DNA of 64,000 nucleotides from Pseudomonadales bacterium (GCA_022827905.1 JAJEIQ010000044.1:23169-87168), one strand, 5' to 3'; counted from the first letter of the stretch, positions 1 to 8,982 are shown. Program-made: numbers and translations. Notes: generated from the sequence alone by a model not told the origin.

Positions 1-1377
<1,377 letters not shown>

Positions 1378-1409
1378 GGTTCCCCACTTAAGCCGTTGCC
1401 AAGCCCACA

Positions 1410-1437
1410 CAATGGGGCTTGCAGCGCGAGATTCAAG
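1410..1437 (-). promoter_or_regulatory. Sigma-32-type heat-shock promoter of grpE-dnaK
   Basis: On the minus strand the sequence reads CTTGAA (1437-1432), 14 bases, then CCCCATTG (1417-1410). This matches the RpoH consensus CTTGAA-N13/14-CCCCATnT in all but the last position. It lies about 33 bases upstream of the grpE ATG, between the stop of the molybdoenzyme gene and grpE, so it would let the chaperone genes be transcribed independently of the catabolic gene upstream. No CIRCE operator is visible here although hrcA is present at about 30 kb. Confidence 0.8.
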
Positions 1438-1441
1438 CCCG

Positions 1442-1487
1442 CGCGAACCTTCGGTTCGCGTATGGAGTTTCGCTAGCGCGAAACTCC
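1442..1487. repeat. REP-like element of two adjacent hairpins (copy 1)
   Basis: Two perfect stem-loops separated by three bases. The first has stem CGCGAACC/GGTTCGCG with loop TTC (1442-1460). The second has stem GGAGTTTCGC/GCGAAACTCC with loop TAGC (1464-1487). The same pair in reverse orientation is found at 37446-37490, with a paired base change in the first stem. The stop codon (1473-1475) and last codons of the molybdoenzyme gene lie inside the second hairpin, which may also act as a transcription terminator or mRNA stabiliser. Confidence 0.85.
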
Positions 1488-3821
1488 GCACTCATTATGT
1501 GGGGCAGTTTCGGGTTGTTGGAATATCTTGATGTCCGGCAGGGGGCCGTCGAACCGTTCCACTTCCACGAGGCAGCTATGGGCCGTCGGTCCCTGGGCGA
1601 TTCTCGAGGTGCCGGCATCGCGGGTCAGCACGTTGGGATTGCCATGCACTTCGAGCGAGCCTTCCGCTGCGGGATCCTGCGGGTCGTACCAGGCGCCGGT
1701 GGGCAATTCGACCACGCCCGGACGGATGCCGTCGAACAGCACGGCGGCGGCAAGGCAGGCGCCGCGGTCATTGAAAACCCGCACCACGGCGCCGTCTTCG
1801 ATGCCGCGCAGCGCCGCATCGGCCGGATTGATGCGCAAGACCTCCCGTCCGTGGCGCTTGGCTTCACGGCTGGTCAAGGCGTGGTCCAGTTGGCTGTGCA
1901 ACCGGGTCTTGGGCTGGTTGGATATCAGGTGCAGGGGATAGCGACGCGCCCGGGCGGCCCCGAGCCACTCCTGTTTGTCGACCCACACCGGGTGGCCCGG
2001 GCAGTCGTCGTAACCGAAGGTGGCAATCGTTTCGGAGAACAGCTCGATTCGGCCGCTTGGCGTGTTCAGCGGGTGCGCCGCGGGGTCTTCCCGGAACGCC
2101 TCCAGGATGAATTTCCGGTCCGCCACCTGATCTTCGAAGCAGATCTGCTCACCGGCCCAAAACTGATCAAACGGCGGCAGGGTCACGTCGGCCCGGGCCG
2201 CATTCCTCCGCGTCGTTTCGTAGAGCGCCTCGACCCAGGCCATTTCGTCCCGGCCCTCGGTGAACTCCGCTGCCTTGCCGAAGCGCTCCGCGAGCGCGGC
2301 GAAGATCTCGAAGTCGGTGCGGGACTCCCCCAGCGGTTCGGCCGCCTTGCGCATCGGCGTAATGAAGCAGTCCGCCCTGCCAACGGCGAAGTCGTTTCGC
2401 TCCAATGGGACGGTGCAGGGAAAGACGATATCGGCATGCCGGGCGGTTGCGGTCCAGAACGGATCGCTGACGATCACCGCCTCCGGGCGGGTCCAGGCAC
2501 GCCGCAGGCGGTTAAGATCCTGATGGTGGTGGAACGGGTTGCCCCCCGCCCAGAGGATGACCTTGATGTCGGGATAGATCAGCCGTTCACCGTTGTAGTC
2601 GAAGGCGCTGCCCGGTTTCTCCAACATTTCGCTGATGCGCGACACCGGGATGAATCGATTCAATGGCGGCTTCCCCTGGTCCATGGCGGCGGTGCCGAAG
2701 GTGGGTTGCCGACGGCCTGCGAAACCGATGTTGTGTACGGAGCCGTAGCCATAGGCCACACCGCCGCCAGGCTGGCCGACCTGGCCCAGCATGGCGGCCA
2801 GCAGGGTAATCATCCAGTAGCCCTGTTCGCCGTGCTCGGCCCGTTGCAGCGACCAGCTGATGCCCAGCAGCGTGCGGGCGCCGGCCATGCGCCGGGCAAG
2901 CGCCCGGATGTCGGTGGCCGCAATCCCGGAGATGCCAGCCGCCCACTCCGCGTCCTTGGGCTGCCCGTCGGTCCGTCCGGTCAGGTAGGGGACGAACCGC
3001 TCAAAGCCAACGCAATATCGGTCGAGAAACGCTTGGTCGTGCAGATCGTCGTCGTACAGTGTATGAGCCAGACCGAGCATGATGGCCACATCCGTGTTCG
3101 GCCGGCACGCCCACCAGTCCGCGTCCACGAAGTCGGCCATGTCCTCCCTGAGCGGCGAGATGTTGACGAATTGCGTGGACCCGATGAGCCGCCTGAGTTG
3201 ATCCGTGGCGGAATGGGCGCCAAGACCACCGTCCGTCACCTGCGTGTTCTTGAGGGCGATGCCGCCGAAACACACCACCGTTTCCGTTTCCTTCGCAATG
3301 TCGGAAATGGTCGGTGCCTGCACCATCAGATTCCAGAACGGCATGCCGAGGATGTGCGGAACGATCACCTCAGCGGCACCGGCGGAGTAGGAGGTGCGGG
3401 AGTGCACAAACCCGCCGATCAGGTTTAGGAAGCGCTTGAGCTGGCCTTGGGCGTGGTGAAAGCGGCCGGCGCTGGCCCAGCCGTAGGAGCCGCCGTAGAT
3501 TGACTCATTCCCGCCGGTTTCGATGCCGTGCCGCAGCGCCTCAGCGGCCAGATCAAGGGCAGTGTCCCAATCGACCGGCACGAAGGGTTCACGGCCGCGG
3601 CCTTGGCCGCCGTCCTGCCAACGGGCTTGCAGGTAGCCGCGGCGCACCATCGGCGCTGGCACCCGGCAAGCGGGGTCCTGGGCATCAAGCAGCGACTGGC
3701 CGATGGGGGTCGGGTTGCGGTCAGCAGCGTAGTGATGCACCGCCACCACCCGGCCGTCGCGGCTTTCCAGCAGGTAGTTTCCCCAGTGGGTGCTGGTGGG
3801 TGTCAGTGCTTTCCGGGCCAT
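1473..3821 (-). CDS. Molybdopterin S/N-oxide reductase, biotin sulfoxide reductase (BisC) type
   Basis: 782 residues, close to the usual length of E. coli BisC. It begins with THWGNYLLESRDGRV and has the family blocks PMVRRGYL and NESIYGGSYGWASAGRFHHA. RTSYSAGAAEV follows, in which Ser146 is the expected molybdenum ligand of the DMSO/TMAO/BSO reductase group. The C-terminal bis-MGD binding region contains LHLISNQPKTRLHSQLDH. There is no N-terminal Cys cluster and no twin-arginine signal, so a cytoplasmic, BisC-like enzyme reducing a sulfoxide or N-oxide is most likely; the substrate cannot be read from sequence. It is the last of three minus-strand genes after the MaoC and acyl-CoA dehydrogenase genes and ends inside a hairpin repeat. 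Confidence 0.85.
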   Translation of the reverse strand: MARKALTPTSTHWGNYLLESRDGRVVAVHHYAADRNPTPIGQSLLDAQDPACRVPAPMVRRGYLQARWQDGGQGRGREPFVPVDWDTALDLAAEALRHGIETGGNESIYGGSYGWASAGRFHHAQGQLKRFLNLIGGFVHSRTSYSAGAAEVIVPHILGMPFWNLMVQAPTISDIAKETETVVCFGGIALKNTQVTDGGLGAHSATDQLRRLIGSTQFVNISPLREDMADFVDADWWACRPNTDVAIMLGLAHTLYDDDLHDQAFLDRYCVGFERFVPYLTGRTDGQPKDAEWAAGISGIAATDIRALARRMAGARTLLGISWSLQRAEHGEQGYWMITLLAAMLGQVGQPGGGVAYGYGSVHNIGFAGRRQPTFGTAAMDQGKPPLNRFIPVSRISEMLEKPGSAFDYNGERLIYPDIKVILWAGGNPFHHHQDLNRLRRAWTRPEAVIVSDPFWTATARHADIVFPCTVPLERNDFAVGRADCFITPMRKAAEPLGESRTDFEIFAALAERFGKAAEFTEGRDEMAWVEALYETTRRNAARADVTLPPFDQFWAGEQICFEDQVADRKFILEAFREDPAAHPLNTPSGRIELFSETIATFGYDDCPGHPVWVDKQEWLGAARARRYPLHLISNQPKTRLHSQLDHALTSREAKRHGREVLRINPADAALRGIEDGAVVRVFNDRGACLAAAVLFDGIRPGVVELPTGAWYDPQDPAAEGSLEVHGNPNVLTRDAGTSRIAQGPTAHSCLVEVERFDGPLPDIKIFQQPETAPHNECGVSR

Positions 3822-3832
3822 AGCGGCAGCGG

Positions 3833-5014
3833 CTACTTCAGCAGCTCCTCAGCGATGATGACCTGACGGATTTGGTTGGTGCCGGCACCGATTTCCATCA
3901 GCTTGCCGACTCGGTAGAGCCGGTTGATCTCCAGATCGCGGATGTAGCCGGCACCGCCATGCACCTGCACCCCGTTGTCAACGATGCGCATGAGCGCACG
4001 CCCGGCATGCAGCATCACGGCGGAGGTGCGCATGTGCGCCTCGCCACGGCCGCCACCGCCAATCTCGAGGTCCGCGACTTCCTTCGCCACTTGACAGCTA
4101 AAGGCGCGCAGCGACTGCAGATCGGTGTACATGTCGGCGAGCAGCCCCTGCACCAGTTGGAAGCGGCCGATCGGCTGCCCGAACTGCTGGCGGCTGGCAG
4201 CGTACTCGAGGGTGATGTCCAGCGCCCGCTGGGCGACGCCGATCATGTGGAAGCAGAGGATCACGCGCTCCATGTTGAGCCCGCTCATCACCACCCCCAC
4301 CCCACCGTCAACGCGGCCGACCACGTTGCTGGCCGGAACCCGGCAGCTGTCGAACACCAGCTCGGCGGTGGGCACCCCGCGCCAGCCCATCTTGTCCAAG
4401 TGCTGTGCCACCTGGAAGCCGGGCGTTGCGGTCTCGAATGCGAACGCGGTGACGCCCTTGGCGCCCCCTCCGGGCGAGGTCTTGGCGTACAGCAGGATCA
4501 GGTCCGCCACCGGGCCCAAGGAAATGAACATCTTGCGGCCGTTGATGACGAAGCCGTCGCCATCGCGCACCGCTCGCGTTGCCATCGAACCCAAGGCATC
4601 GGAGCCTGCCCCCGGCTCGGTCAGGCCCAGTGCGCCAATCAGGCTGCCCGCGCAGAAACCGGGCAGGTAGCGCGCCTTGAGGGCATCGTCGGCATTGCGC
4701 ACGAGGTTGTGCAGGCAGATGCTCTCGCTGCCCATCCAAGCGGCGCCGAAGCTCGCGTTCCAGTAAGACAGGGCTTCGGTGATCAGGCACTGTTCGATGA
4801 ACCCGAGCCCTTGGCCGCCGTAGCGTTCGGGGACGGAGGTGCCGAGCAGCCCGATCTCGTGCAAAGCGCGGAATTGCGCTTCCGGAAACCAGTCATCCCG
4901 GTCCATCCGGTCGCAAAGCGGATGCAATTGCTCGCGGCTGTACCGGTACACCGTATCGTAGATCTGCTGGTGCTCCTCGGTGTAGCCGTAGGTGGCGAGG
5001 TCGGGGATGGTCAT
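3833..5014 (-). CDS. Acyl-CoA dehydrogenase, isovaleryl-CoA dehydrogenase-like
   Basis: 393 residues from the chosen ATG (MTIPDLATYG); an in-frame extension to 5044 adds ten residues of no obvious family character. FAD-binding signatures GLTEPGAGSDA and GGAGYIRDLEINRLYR are present. The C-terminal loop reads EIGAGTNQIR, without the catalytic Glu found there in medium-chain enzymes. Instead SGLNMERVIL places Glu249 where isovaleryl-CoA dehydrogenase carries its catalytic base. This argues for a branched short-chain acyl-CoA substrate, oxidised to the enoyl-CoA with electrons passed to ETF. It lies 11 bp upstream of the molybdoenzyme gene, so the two are probably co-transcribed. Confidence 0.88.
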   Translation of the reverse strand: MTIPDLATYGYTEEHQQIYDTVYRYSREQLHPLCDRMDRDDWFPEAQFRALHEIGLLGTSVPERYGGQGLGFIEQCLITEALSYWNASFGAAWMGSESICLHNLVRNADDALKARYLPGFCAGSLIGALGLTEPGAGSDALGSMATRAVRDGDGFVINGRKMFISLGPVADLILLYAKTSPGGGAKGVTAFAFETATPGFQVAQHLDKMGWRGVPTAELVFDSCRVPASNVVGRVDGGVGVVMSGLNMERVILCFHMIGVAQRALDITLEYAASRQQFGQPIGRFQLVQGLLADMYTDLQSLRAFSCQVAKEVADLEIGGGGRGEAHMRTSAVMLHAGRALMRIVDNGVQVHGGAGYIRDLEINRLYRVGKLMEIGAGTNQIRQVIIAEELLK

Positions 5015-5091
5015 GGATTCATTCTCAATGGGAGCAGCGGGCAAGTCTTGTCAATTCGGGCACTTGGTGCGCCCCGGCAACACGGAGCAAA

Positions 5092-5550
5092 TCAGTCCCA
5101 ATAGCGGTTGATGAAGGTGGCGACCGCGGCGGCTTCGCCGGTGTCGGCAAAGGAAAATCGGATCCCGTAGTGCACCTCGATGCCGCTGTCCCGATCGAGC
5201 ACCTTGTCGATCGTGGCCCGGCAGCGGATGCGCGAGCCCACCGTGACCGGCTTGAGAATGCGGATGCCGTCGATGCCTTTGACGATCATGTGCGCCAAGT
5301 TGATTTCCATGGCCTGCCAGAACAGCGACGGGAACAGGGCCGGCAGATACAGACCCGGCGCCACCAAGGCGCCAAAGGGCGATGCCTTGCAGCGCTCCTC
5401 GTCCCAGTGAATCCACTCCTCGTTGCCGGTGCCGCGGCAGAAGTCCTGAATGCCCTCGGCGGTAATCGTGACCGGTTCGGAGTTGACGATCCGCTGGCCT
5501 TCGAGACGGTGGAAGTCGTCGCACGAGTCGATGACGATTTTACGGCTCAT
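5092..5550 (-). CDS. MaoC-like hotdog-fold protein
   Basis: 152 residues with the MaoC/R-hydratase layout: VTITAEGIQDFCRGTGNEEWIHWDEERC, then SPFGALVAPGLYLPAL, then KPVTVGSRIRCRATI. Known hydratases use an Asp and His in the hydration loop (D-x-N-P-x-H). Here the aligned residues are Asn43 and His48, so the usual Asp is missing. The protein may have altered chemistry or be a NodN-like relative. It is the first gene of a minus-strand set with the acyl-CoA dehydrogenase and molybdoenzyme, which fits a beta-oxidation-like role. It is divergent from the diiron oxygenase operon. Confidence 0.75.
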   Translation of the reverse strand: MSRKIVIDSCDDFHRLEGQRIVNSEPVTITAEGIQDFCRGTGNEEWIHWDEERCKASPFGALVAPGLYLPALFPSLFWQAMEINLAHMIVKGIDGIRILKPVTVGSRIRCRATIDKVLDRDSGIEVHYGIRFSFADTGEAAAVATFINRYWD

Positions 5551-5728
5551 GGCGATGCCGACATGGCACGGCCCGGGGTCGCGGCCGAGGAAACGCGCTT
5601 AAGCCCCTACGCCAATTCGACGTGCGCTTTGCCTGATCTGACCTTGACGGCACCATGGCCAATACCTACCATCGCCTGAAGTGGTTCGGCGATTATCGCC
5701 TAACTTATTGAATAAAGGAACAAATTCA

Positions 5729-6688
5729 ATGACCAGCTCGGCCGGGAGCGCGGCGGTTGAAAAACAGGATGCCGCAGAAGCGGCGATGCTCGCCCGCATC
5801 GATGCCGGGGAGCTGTTCGAAGATGCGGCGGAACTTTCCCCCCGCTACAAGGAAATCCTCCGTCAGACCGTCGAAATCGCCTCGATCAGCGAGATCAGCG
5901 TGCTCACTTGGGCCTGCACCGCCTTTCGCACGGCGCCCGACATCGGCGCCAAGATCGCCGTTTGCGCCACCATCCTCGATGAGGTCGGCCACGCCTACCA
6001 CCAGGGCATTCTCGCCGAGCAATTCGGCGTGGACGTGCATGCCCGCGCCTTCCGTGACGACATCGCCCACATCTGGACCTGGCCGATCATGGAGATCCCC
6101 ATCCGCAGTTACATCGAGTTCGTGGTGATGCAGTCGATGCTCGACCGCGCCGGCCTGCACTGGACCAAGGACCTGGAACTGCACTGCAGCTACGCGCCCT
6201 ACCGCCGCACGCTGCGCAAGGTGAACTTCGAGGAAGGCTTCCACATGCGCCACGGCAACTTCTGGACGGAGTTCTACTGGAACCACAGCGACGAGACCCG
6301 CGCTGCGGTGCAGCGCGCCATCGACTGGATCTTCCCGTTCGGCGTGATGTGGTTCGGCAAGCCGGACAATCTCAAGACGCGCCCGGAGCAATTGACCTAC
6401 CGGGTGCGCGGCTGGAGCAACGACTTCATGCGCGAGAAGTGGCTTCAGTCAACCTGCGCCTTCCTGAACCGCCTTGGCGCCGACTTTCCCGCCGAATTCG
6501 ACGCCGAAAGCAAGCGATGGGTGCTCACCATGCCCTATCCCATGCTCTACGACGCTGAAACCTACACCTGGAGCGGTGAGCGGTGCTCCCACGAGGCGTA
6601 CTGGAAACACTCGCGCAAGGGCGGCCCCATGCGCCCGGCGGCCTACGAGCGGCTGCGCGGCGAAGTCTGGGGCGACGCGCTGTGGTAG
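5729..6688 (+). CDS. PaaA-like diiron oxygenase subunit (phenylacetate-CoA epoxidase family)
   Basis: 319 residues. The ATG at 5729 is preceded by AAAGGAAC at a good distance, so it is preferred over the longer in-frame start at 5681. The carboxylate-bridged diiron pattern is visible: Glu55 (ASISEIS), Glu85-x-x-His88 (DEVGH), Glu130 (YIEF) and Glu169-x-x-His172 (EEGFH). PaaA-type proteins are the catalytic subunit of multicomponent CoA-ester epoxidases. It opens a tight five-gene operon with PaaD-, PaaB-, zinc-ribbon and PaaC-like genes. The substrate is unknown, and phenylacetyl-CoA should not be assumed because no paaK, paaF or paaZ is in view. Confidence 0.88.
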   Translation: MTSSAGSAAVEKQDAAEAAMLARIDAGELFEDAAELSPRYKEILRQTVEIASISEISVLTWACTAFRTAPDIGAKIAVCATILDEVGHAYHQGILAEQFGVDVHARAFRDDIAHIWTWPIMEIPIRSYIEFVVMQSMLDRAGLHWTKDLELHCSYAPYRRTLRKVNFEEGFHMRHGNFWTEFYWNHSDETRAAVQRAIDWIFPFGVMWFGKPDNLKTRPEQLTYRVRGWSNDFMREKWLQSTCAFLNRLGADFPAEFDAESKRWVLTMPYPMLYDAETYTWSGERCSHEAYWKHSRKGGPMRPAAYERLRGEVWGDALW

Positions 6689-6999
6689 TGGACCGCGCCG
6701 CCGTCGAAGCCGCGGTCGGCCGGGTGCTCGACCCGCACATCAACGTGCCCCTGACCGAAATGGGGATGCTCGGCGGTGTGCAGGCGGACGCCGAGGGCAA
6801 TGTCGATGTCTCCTTGGTGTTCCCTTGCCTCGGCTGCCCGGCGTTCACCATGCTCAAGGAGAACGTCCGCCGACAGGTGCAACGGGTGGCCGGCGTTGGC
6901 GAGGTGCGGGTGCGGGTGGATTGGGAAGCCCCTTGGGACCGGTCCCTGATGTCCGACCGCGCCAAGCAGTACGCCGCTCGCAGCGGTTACCGGATCTAG
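6682..6999 (+). CDS. PaaD-like MIP18/DUF59 domain protein (lacks the C-terminal zinc ribbon)
   Basis: About 105 residues from a GTG at 6682 (or 6688), overlapping the stop of the PaaA-like gene. The MIP18 fold is recognisable: VGRVLDPHINVPLTEMGML, VSLVFPCLGCPAFTML, then RVRVDWEAPWDRSLMS. PaaD and SufT relatives help mature metal centres of the partner oxygenase. Canonical PaaD continues into a four-Cys zinc ribbon; here that part is missing and an apparent match is encoded separately at 7250-7459, beyond the paaB-like gene. The longer open frame upstream (from 6583) is only the shadow of the PaaA-like gene. Confidence 0.8.
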   Translation: MVVDRAAVEAAVGRVLDPHINVPLTEMGMLGGVQADAEGNVDVSLVFPCLGCPAFTMLKENVRRQVQRVAGVGEVRVRVDWEAPWDRSLMSDRAKQYAARSGYRI

Positions 7000-7013
7000 G
7001 CGGAGGCGCAGCC

Positions 7014-7250
7014 GTGCCGCTCGGCCGCTCCACCAGCCTCGACCGGGTTTTCGAGGTGTTCGGCCGCGACCAGGCCGAGCGCCCCCTGTCCCACATCGGC
7101 AGCATCGTCGCACCCAACCAGGAACTGGCGGTGGCCCGGGCGCGCATCCTGTACTCGGAGCGGCCCTGGGTGGAACTCTGCGTGGCACCCGCCGAGTCGT
7201 TCATGAACTGCCTGCAGCAAGGGCGCGACGGCCGGGTGGGGCTCGCCTGA
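7014..7250 (+). CDS. PaaB-like oxygenase subunit
   Basis: 78 residues from a GTG at 7014, preceded by GGCGGAGGCG as ribosome site. The body (STSLDRVFEVFGRDQAE, then HIGSIVAPNQELAVARARILYSE) follows the PaaB pattern of a small subunit that bridges the PaaA/PaaC complex. The gene is 14 bp after the PaaD-like gene and its TGA overlaps the ATG of the next gene (TGATG). The much longer open frame reaching back to 6474 is out-of-frame sequence over the upstream genes. Confidence 0.8.
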   Translation: MPLGRSTSLDRVFEVFGRDQAERPLSHIGSIVAPNQELAVARARILYSERPWVELCVAPAESFMNCLQQGRDGRVGLA

Positions 7251-7459
7251 TGAACCGCGAAACCGCAGCCGCCGGCCACGCCCGGCAATTCCGCCCCACC
7301 GACGAGTACGATGGCCAAGTGCGCTGCCCCTGGTGCGAGTCCACCGACACCCGCCTGGTCAGCCCCTATGGCCCAAGCGTCGCGGAGATGATGTTCGAAT
7401 GCTTGGACTGCAAGCAGGGCTTCGGCTGGCTGAAATGGCAGCACAAGTTGCCGGATTGA
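7250..7459 (+). CDS. Small zinc-ribbon protein matching the PaaD C-terminal domain
   Basis: 69 residues with two CxxC pairs, CPWC and CLDC, about 30 residues apart, and the intervening STDTRLVSPYGPSVAEMMFE. This spacing and the SPYGP-type segment resemble the zinc ribbon at the end of PaaD. It overlaps the paaB-like stop by one base and lies 13 bp before the PaaC-like gene, so it is clearly part of the operon. Inference: PaaD has been split into two polypeptides, or a two-protein arrangement is ancestral in this oxygenase subfamily. Confidence 0.75.
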   Translation: MNRETAAAGHARQFRPTDEYDGQVRCPWCESTDTRLVSPYGPSVAEMMFECLDCKQGFGWLKWQHKLPD

Positions 7460-7472
7460 CGGACGCCCCCGC

Positions 7473-8333
7473 ATGAGCTACCCCGCCGCCGTCAGTCAAG
7501 CGCTGGAAAGCGAGCTGCTGTGCCTAGCCGACAGCAATTGGGTGCTGGGCCATTGGTACATCAACTGCATCCTCAATGGCCGGGAATTGACCGACTTCAC
7601 CTCCATGGCCGGCATCGCCGAGGAAAAGCTCGGCCATGCCCGGGCCCTGTTCCGGTTCATGGAGGAGCACTACGAACTGCCCGAGTACCAATTGGAATTC
7701 GCCCGCCCGGCAGACCAGGTTCACGGCATGGAGTTGCTCGACGCGCCTCCCGGCAACTGGGCAGACTTCGTTTTGACGCTGTACTTGGCAGACAAGGCGC
7801 TGTGGCGGTTCGCCGACACCTTGCGCACGGGCGGTTTCGCGCCGGTTGCCAACCTAGTCACCAAGTTCGGTGAAGAAGCCTACTTCCACCAACTCTGCAT
7901 CGACGGCTGGCTGAAGGCGTTGGATGAGGGCGAACGGGGCGACCTGGCCGCGGCGCTGCGGGGCCGGCTGCCGCCGGTGTTCCGCTGGTTCCACAGTCCG
8001 GCTCCCGACCCGTTGCTGGAAGCCGGAATTCGCACCGAGCCTCTGGCCCATGCCAAGGACCGCTTCGCGGCCGATGTCCAGGACTTGATCGAATCGGTGC
8101 CGGAAGGATCCTCGGCATCCAGCACGGCGCTTGCCCAAGGCGTCGATCCGACGGACTGGGATGCCCAGCGGCGGCGTCCTCAGGGCAGCGTCCTGCCGCC
8201 GCGCCTGTGGGAGTCGATGACACCCACCAGCGAGGCGGCCAAGTTGGCCCGCCGCCCGTTGGCGGTCAGCATAGACGACAACATCGATCTGTTTGGCAAA
8301 GTCAAGAAAGACGACACCGAACCGCAATTCTGA
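7473..8333 (+). CDS. PaaC-like structural subunit of diiron oxygenase
   Basis: 286 residues of mostly helical, ferritin-like sequence. LADSNWVLGHWYINCIL, then MAGIAEEKLGHARALFRFM and KFGEEAYFHQLCIDGWL mirror PaaC. In characterised systems PaaC is the structural partner of PaaA, without a full diiron site. It is the last gene of the operon. The final 60 residues (from about TDWDAQRRR) are polar and look like an unstructured tail. A convergent ferredoxin gene follows 22 bp downstream. Confidence 0.82.
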   Translation: MSYPAAVSQALESELLCLADSNWVLGHWYINCILNGRELTDFTSMAGIAEEKLGHARALFRFMEEHYELPEYQLEFARPADQVHGMELLDAPPGNWADFVLTLYLADKALWRFADTLRTGGFAPVANLVTKFGEEAYFHQLCIDGWLKALDEGERGDLAAALRGRLPPVFRWFHSPAPDPLLEAGIRTEPLAHAKDRFAADVQDLIESVPEGSSASSTALAQGVDPTDWDAQRRRPQGSVLPPRLWESMTPTSEAAKLARRPLAVSIDDNIDLFGKVKKDDTEPQF

Positions 8334-8355
8334 GCGTCGGAGCTAGGCCGCGAAC

Positions 8356-8673
8356 TCAGCCGTTGTCCGCAATCCTCAGTTCGATCCCGTCGAGTGCCTC
8401 GGTCATGTGGATCTGACAGGCCAAGCGGCTGTTGCCGCGCCGGTTCTCCACCATGCACAGCATGCTCTCCTCAAGATCCCCGACCGCAGGCAGGCGGGAA
8501 AGCCACTCGCCGCTGATGAATGAGTGACAGGTGCCGCAGGCCGCAGCGCCGCCGCACTCCGCCACCATGCCGGGAATCTGCTGGTTGAAGGCCCCCTCCA
8601 TGAGCGTGAAGCCAACGCCGACCTCCTCTTCGTGGCGCTCGCCGAGCGGGTCGATGTAGATGACGGTGGGCAT
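8356..8673 (-). CDS. [2Fe-2S] ferredoxin, adrenodoxin type
   Basis: 105 residues with the cluster ligands Cys40, Cys46, Cys49 (ECGGAAACGTC) and Cys86 (RLACQI), the spacing of vertebrate-type (adrenodoxin/putidaredoxin) ferredoxins. Such proteins pass single electrons from an NAD(P)H reductase to oxygenases, often P450s. It is convergent with the PaaC-like gene. Because no paaE-type reductase gene is in the operon, it is a candidate donor to the diiron oxygenase, or to the CYP153 or Rieske enzymes in this window; this is inference from position only. Confidence 0.92.
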   Translation of the reverse strand: MPTVIYIDPLGERHEEEVGVGFTLMEGAFNQQIPGMVAECGGAAACGTCHSFISGEWLSRLPAVGDLEESMLCMVENRRGNSRLACQIHMTEALDGIELRIADNG

Positions 8674-8752
8674 GGCAAATCGGCGGACAAAACGGCAACA
8701 GGGCGCTGAGCTTACCCCAACTGTCCACCCGCCAACGCTCCAAGGAAGACCT

Positions 8753-8940
8753 GGAGCAAGGGCACGCCCTCCCGGAACGAGGGCACGCGCTCCCGGAACG
8801 AGGGCATCTTGCCCTCGGATTGAACCAAGGGACCCCGTCCAGGGCGGGACGCCCCTCGCTCCAAGGAAGGCGCCGGAACGAGGGCATCTTGCCCTCGAAC
8901 CGAACCAAGGGATTCCGTCGAGGGCGGGACGCCCTCGCTC
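8753..8940. repeat. Cluster of short GAGGGC hairpin repeats
   Basis: The gap 8674-9027 holds no gene. It contains perfect hairpins CGAGGGCATCTTGCCCTCG at 8799-8817 and again at 8879-8897, and the sister form CGAGGGCGGGACGCCCTCG at 8919-8937, plus several degenerate copies before and between them. The two forms differ at the innermost stem pair (A-T versus G-C) and in the three-base loop (TCT versus GGA). Both forms recur near 35.2 kb, and related copies lie at 37.5, 44.7, 48.6 and 50.5 kb. Confidence 0.85.
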
Positions 8941-8976
8941 CGGGAAGCTCCGCTACAGCCGACCGGGGCAAACTCC

Positions 8977-8982
8977 TATAAT
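8977..8982 (+). promoter_or_regulatory. Candidate -10 box for the crotonase gene
   Basis: A perfect TATAAT, 45 bases upstream of the ATG at 9028 and just after the hairpin repeat cluster. No good -35 element is seen 16-18 bases upstream (TACAGC at 8954-8959), so this is a modest call. The gene has its own AGGAG ribosome site near 9018. Confidence 0.4.

Noticed and set aside
1419..3428. 669-residue open frame on the plus strand
   Set aside because: Fully antisense to the well-supported molybdoenzyme gene; it is a by-product of high GC and has no recognisable motifs.
3872..5104. 410-residue open frame on the plus strand
   Set aside because: Mirror of the acyl-CoA dehydrogenase gene; low-complexity His/Ala/Gly-rich translation.
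6474..7250. Long frame that would extend the PaaB-like protein by 180 residues
   Set aside because: The extension overlaps the PaaA- and PaaD-like genes and is Arg/Pro-rich; only the last 78 codons match PaaB.
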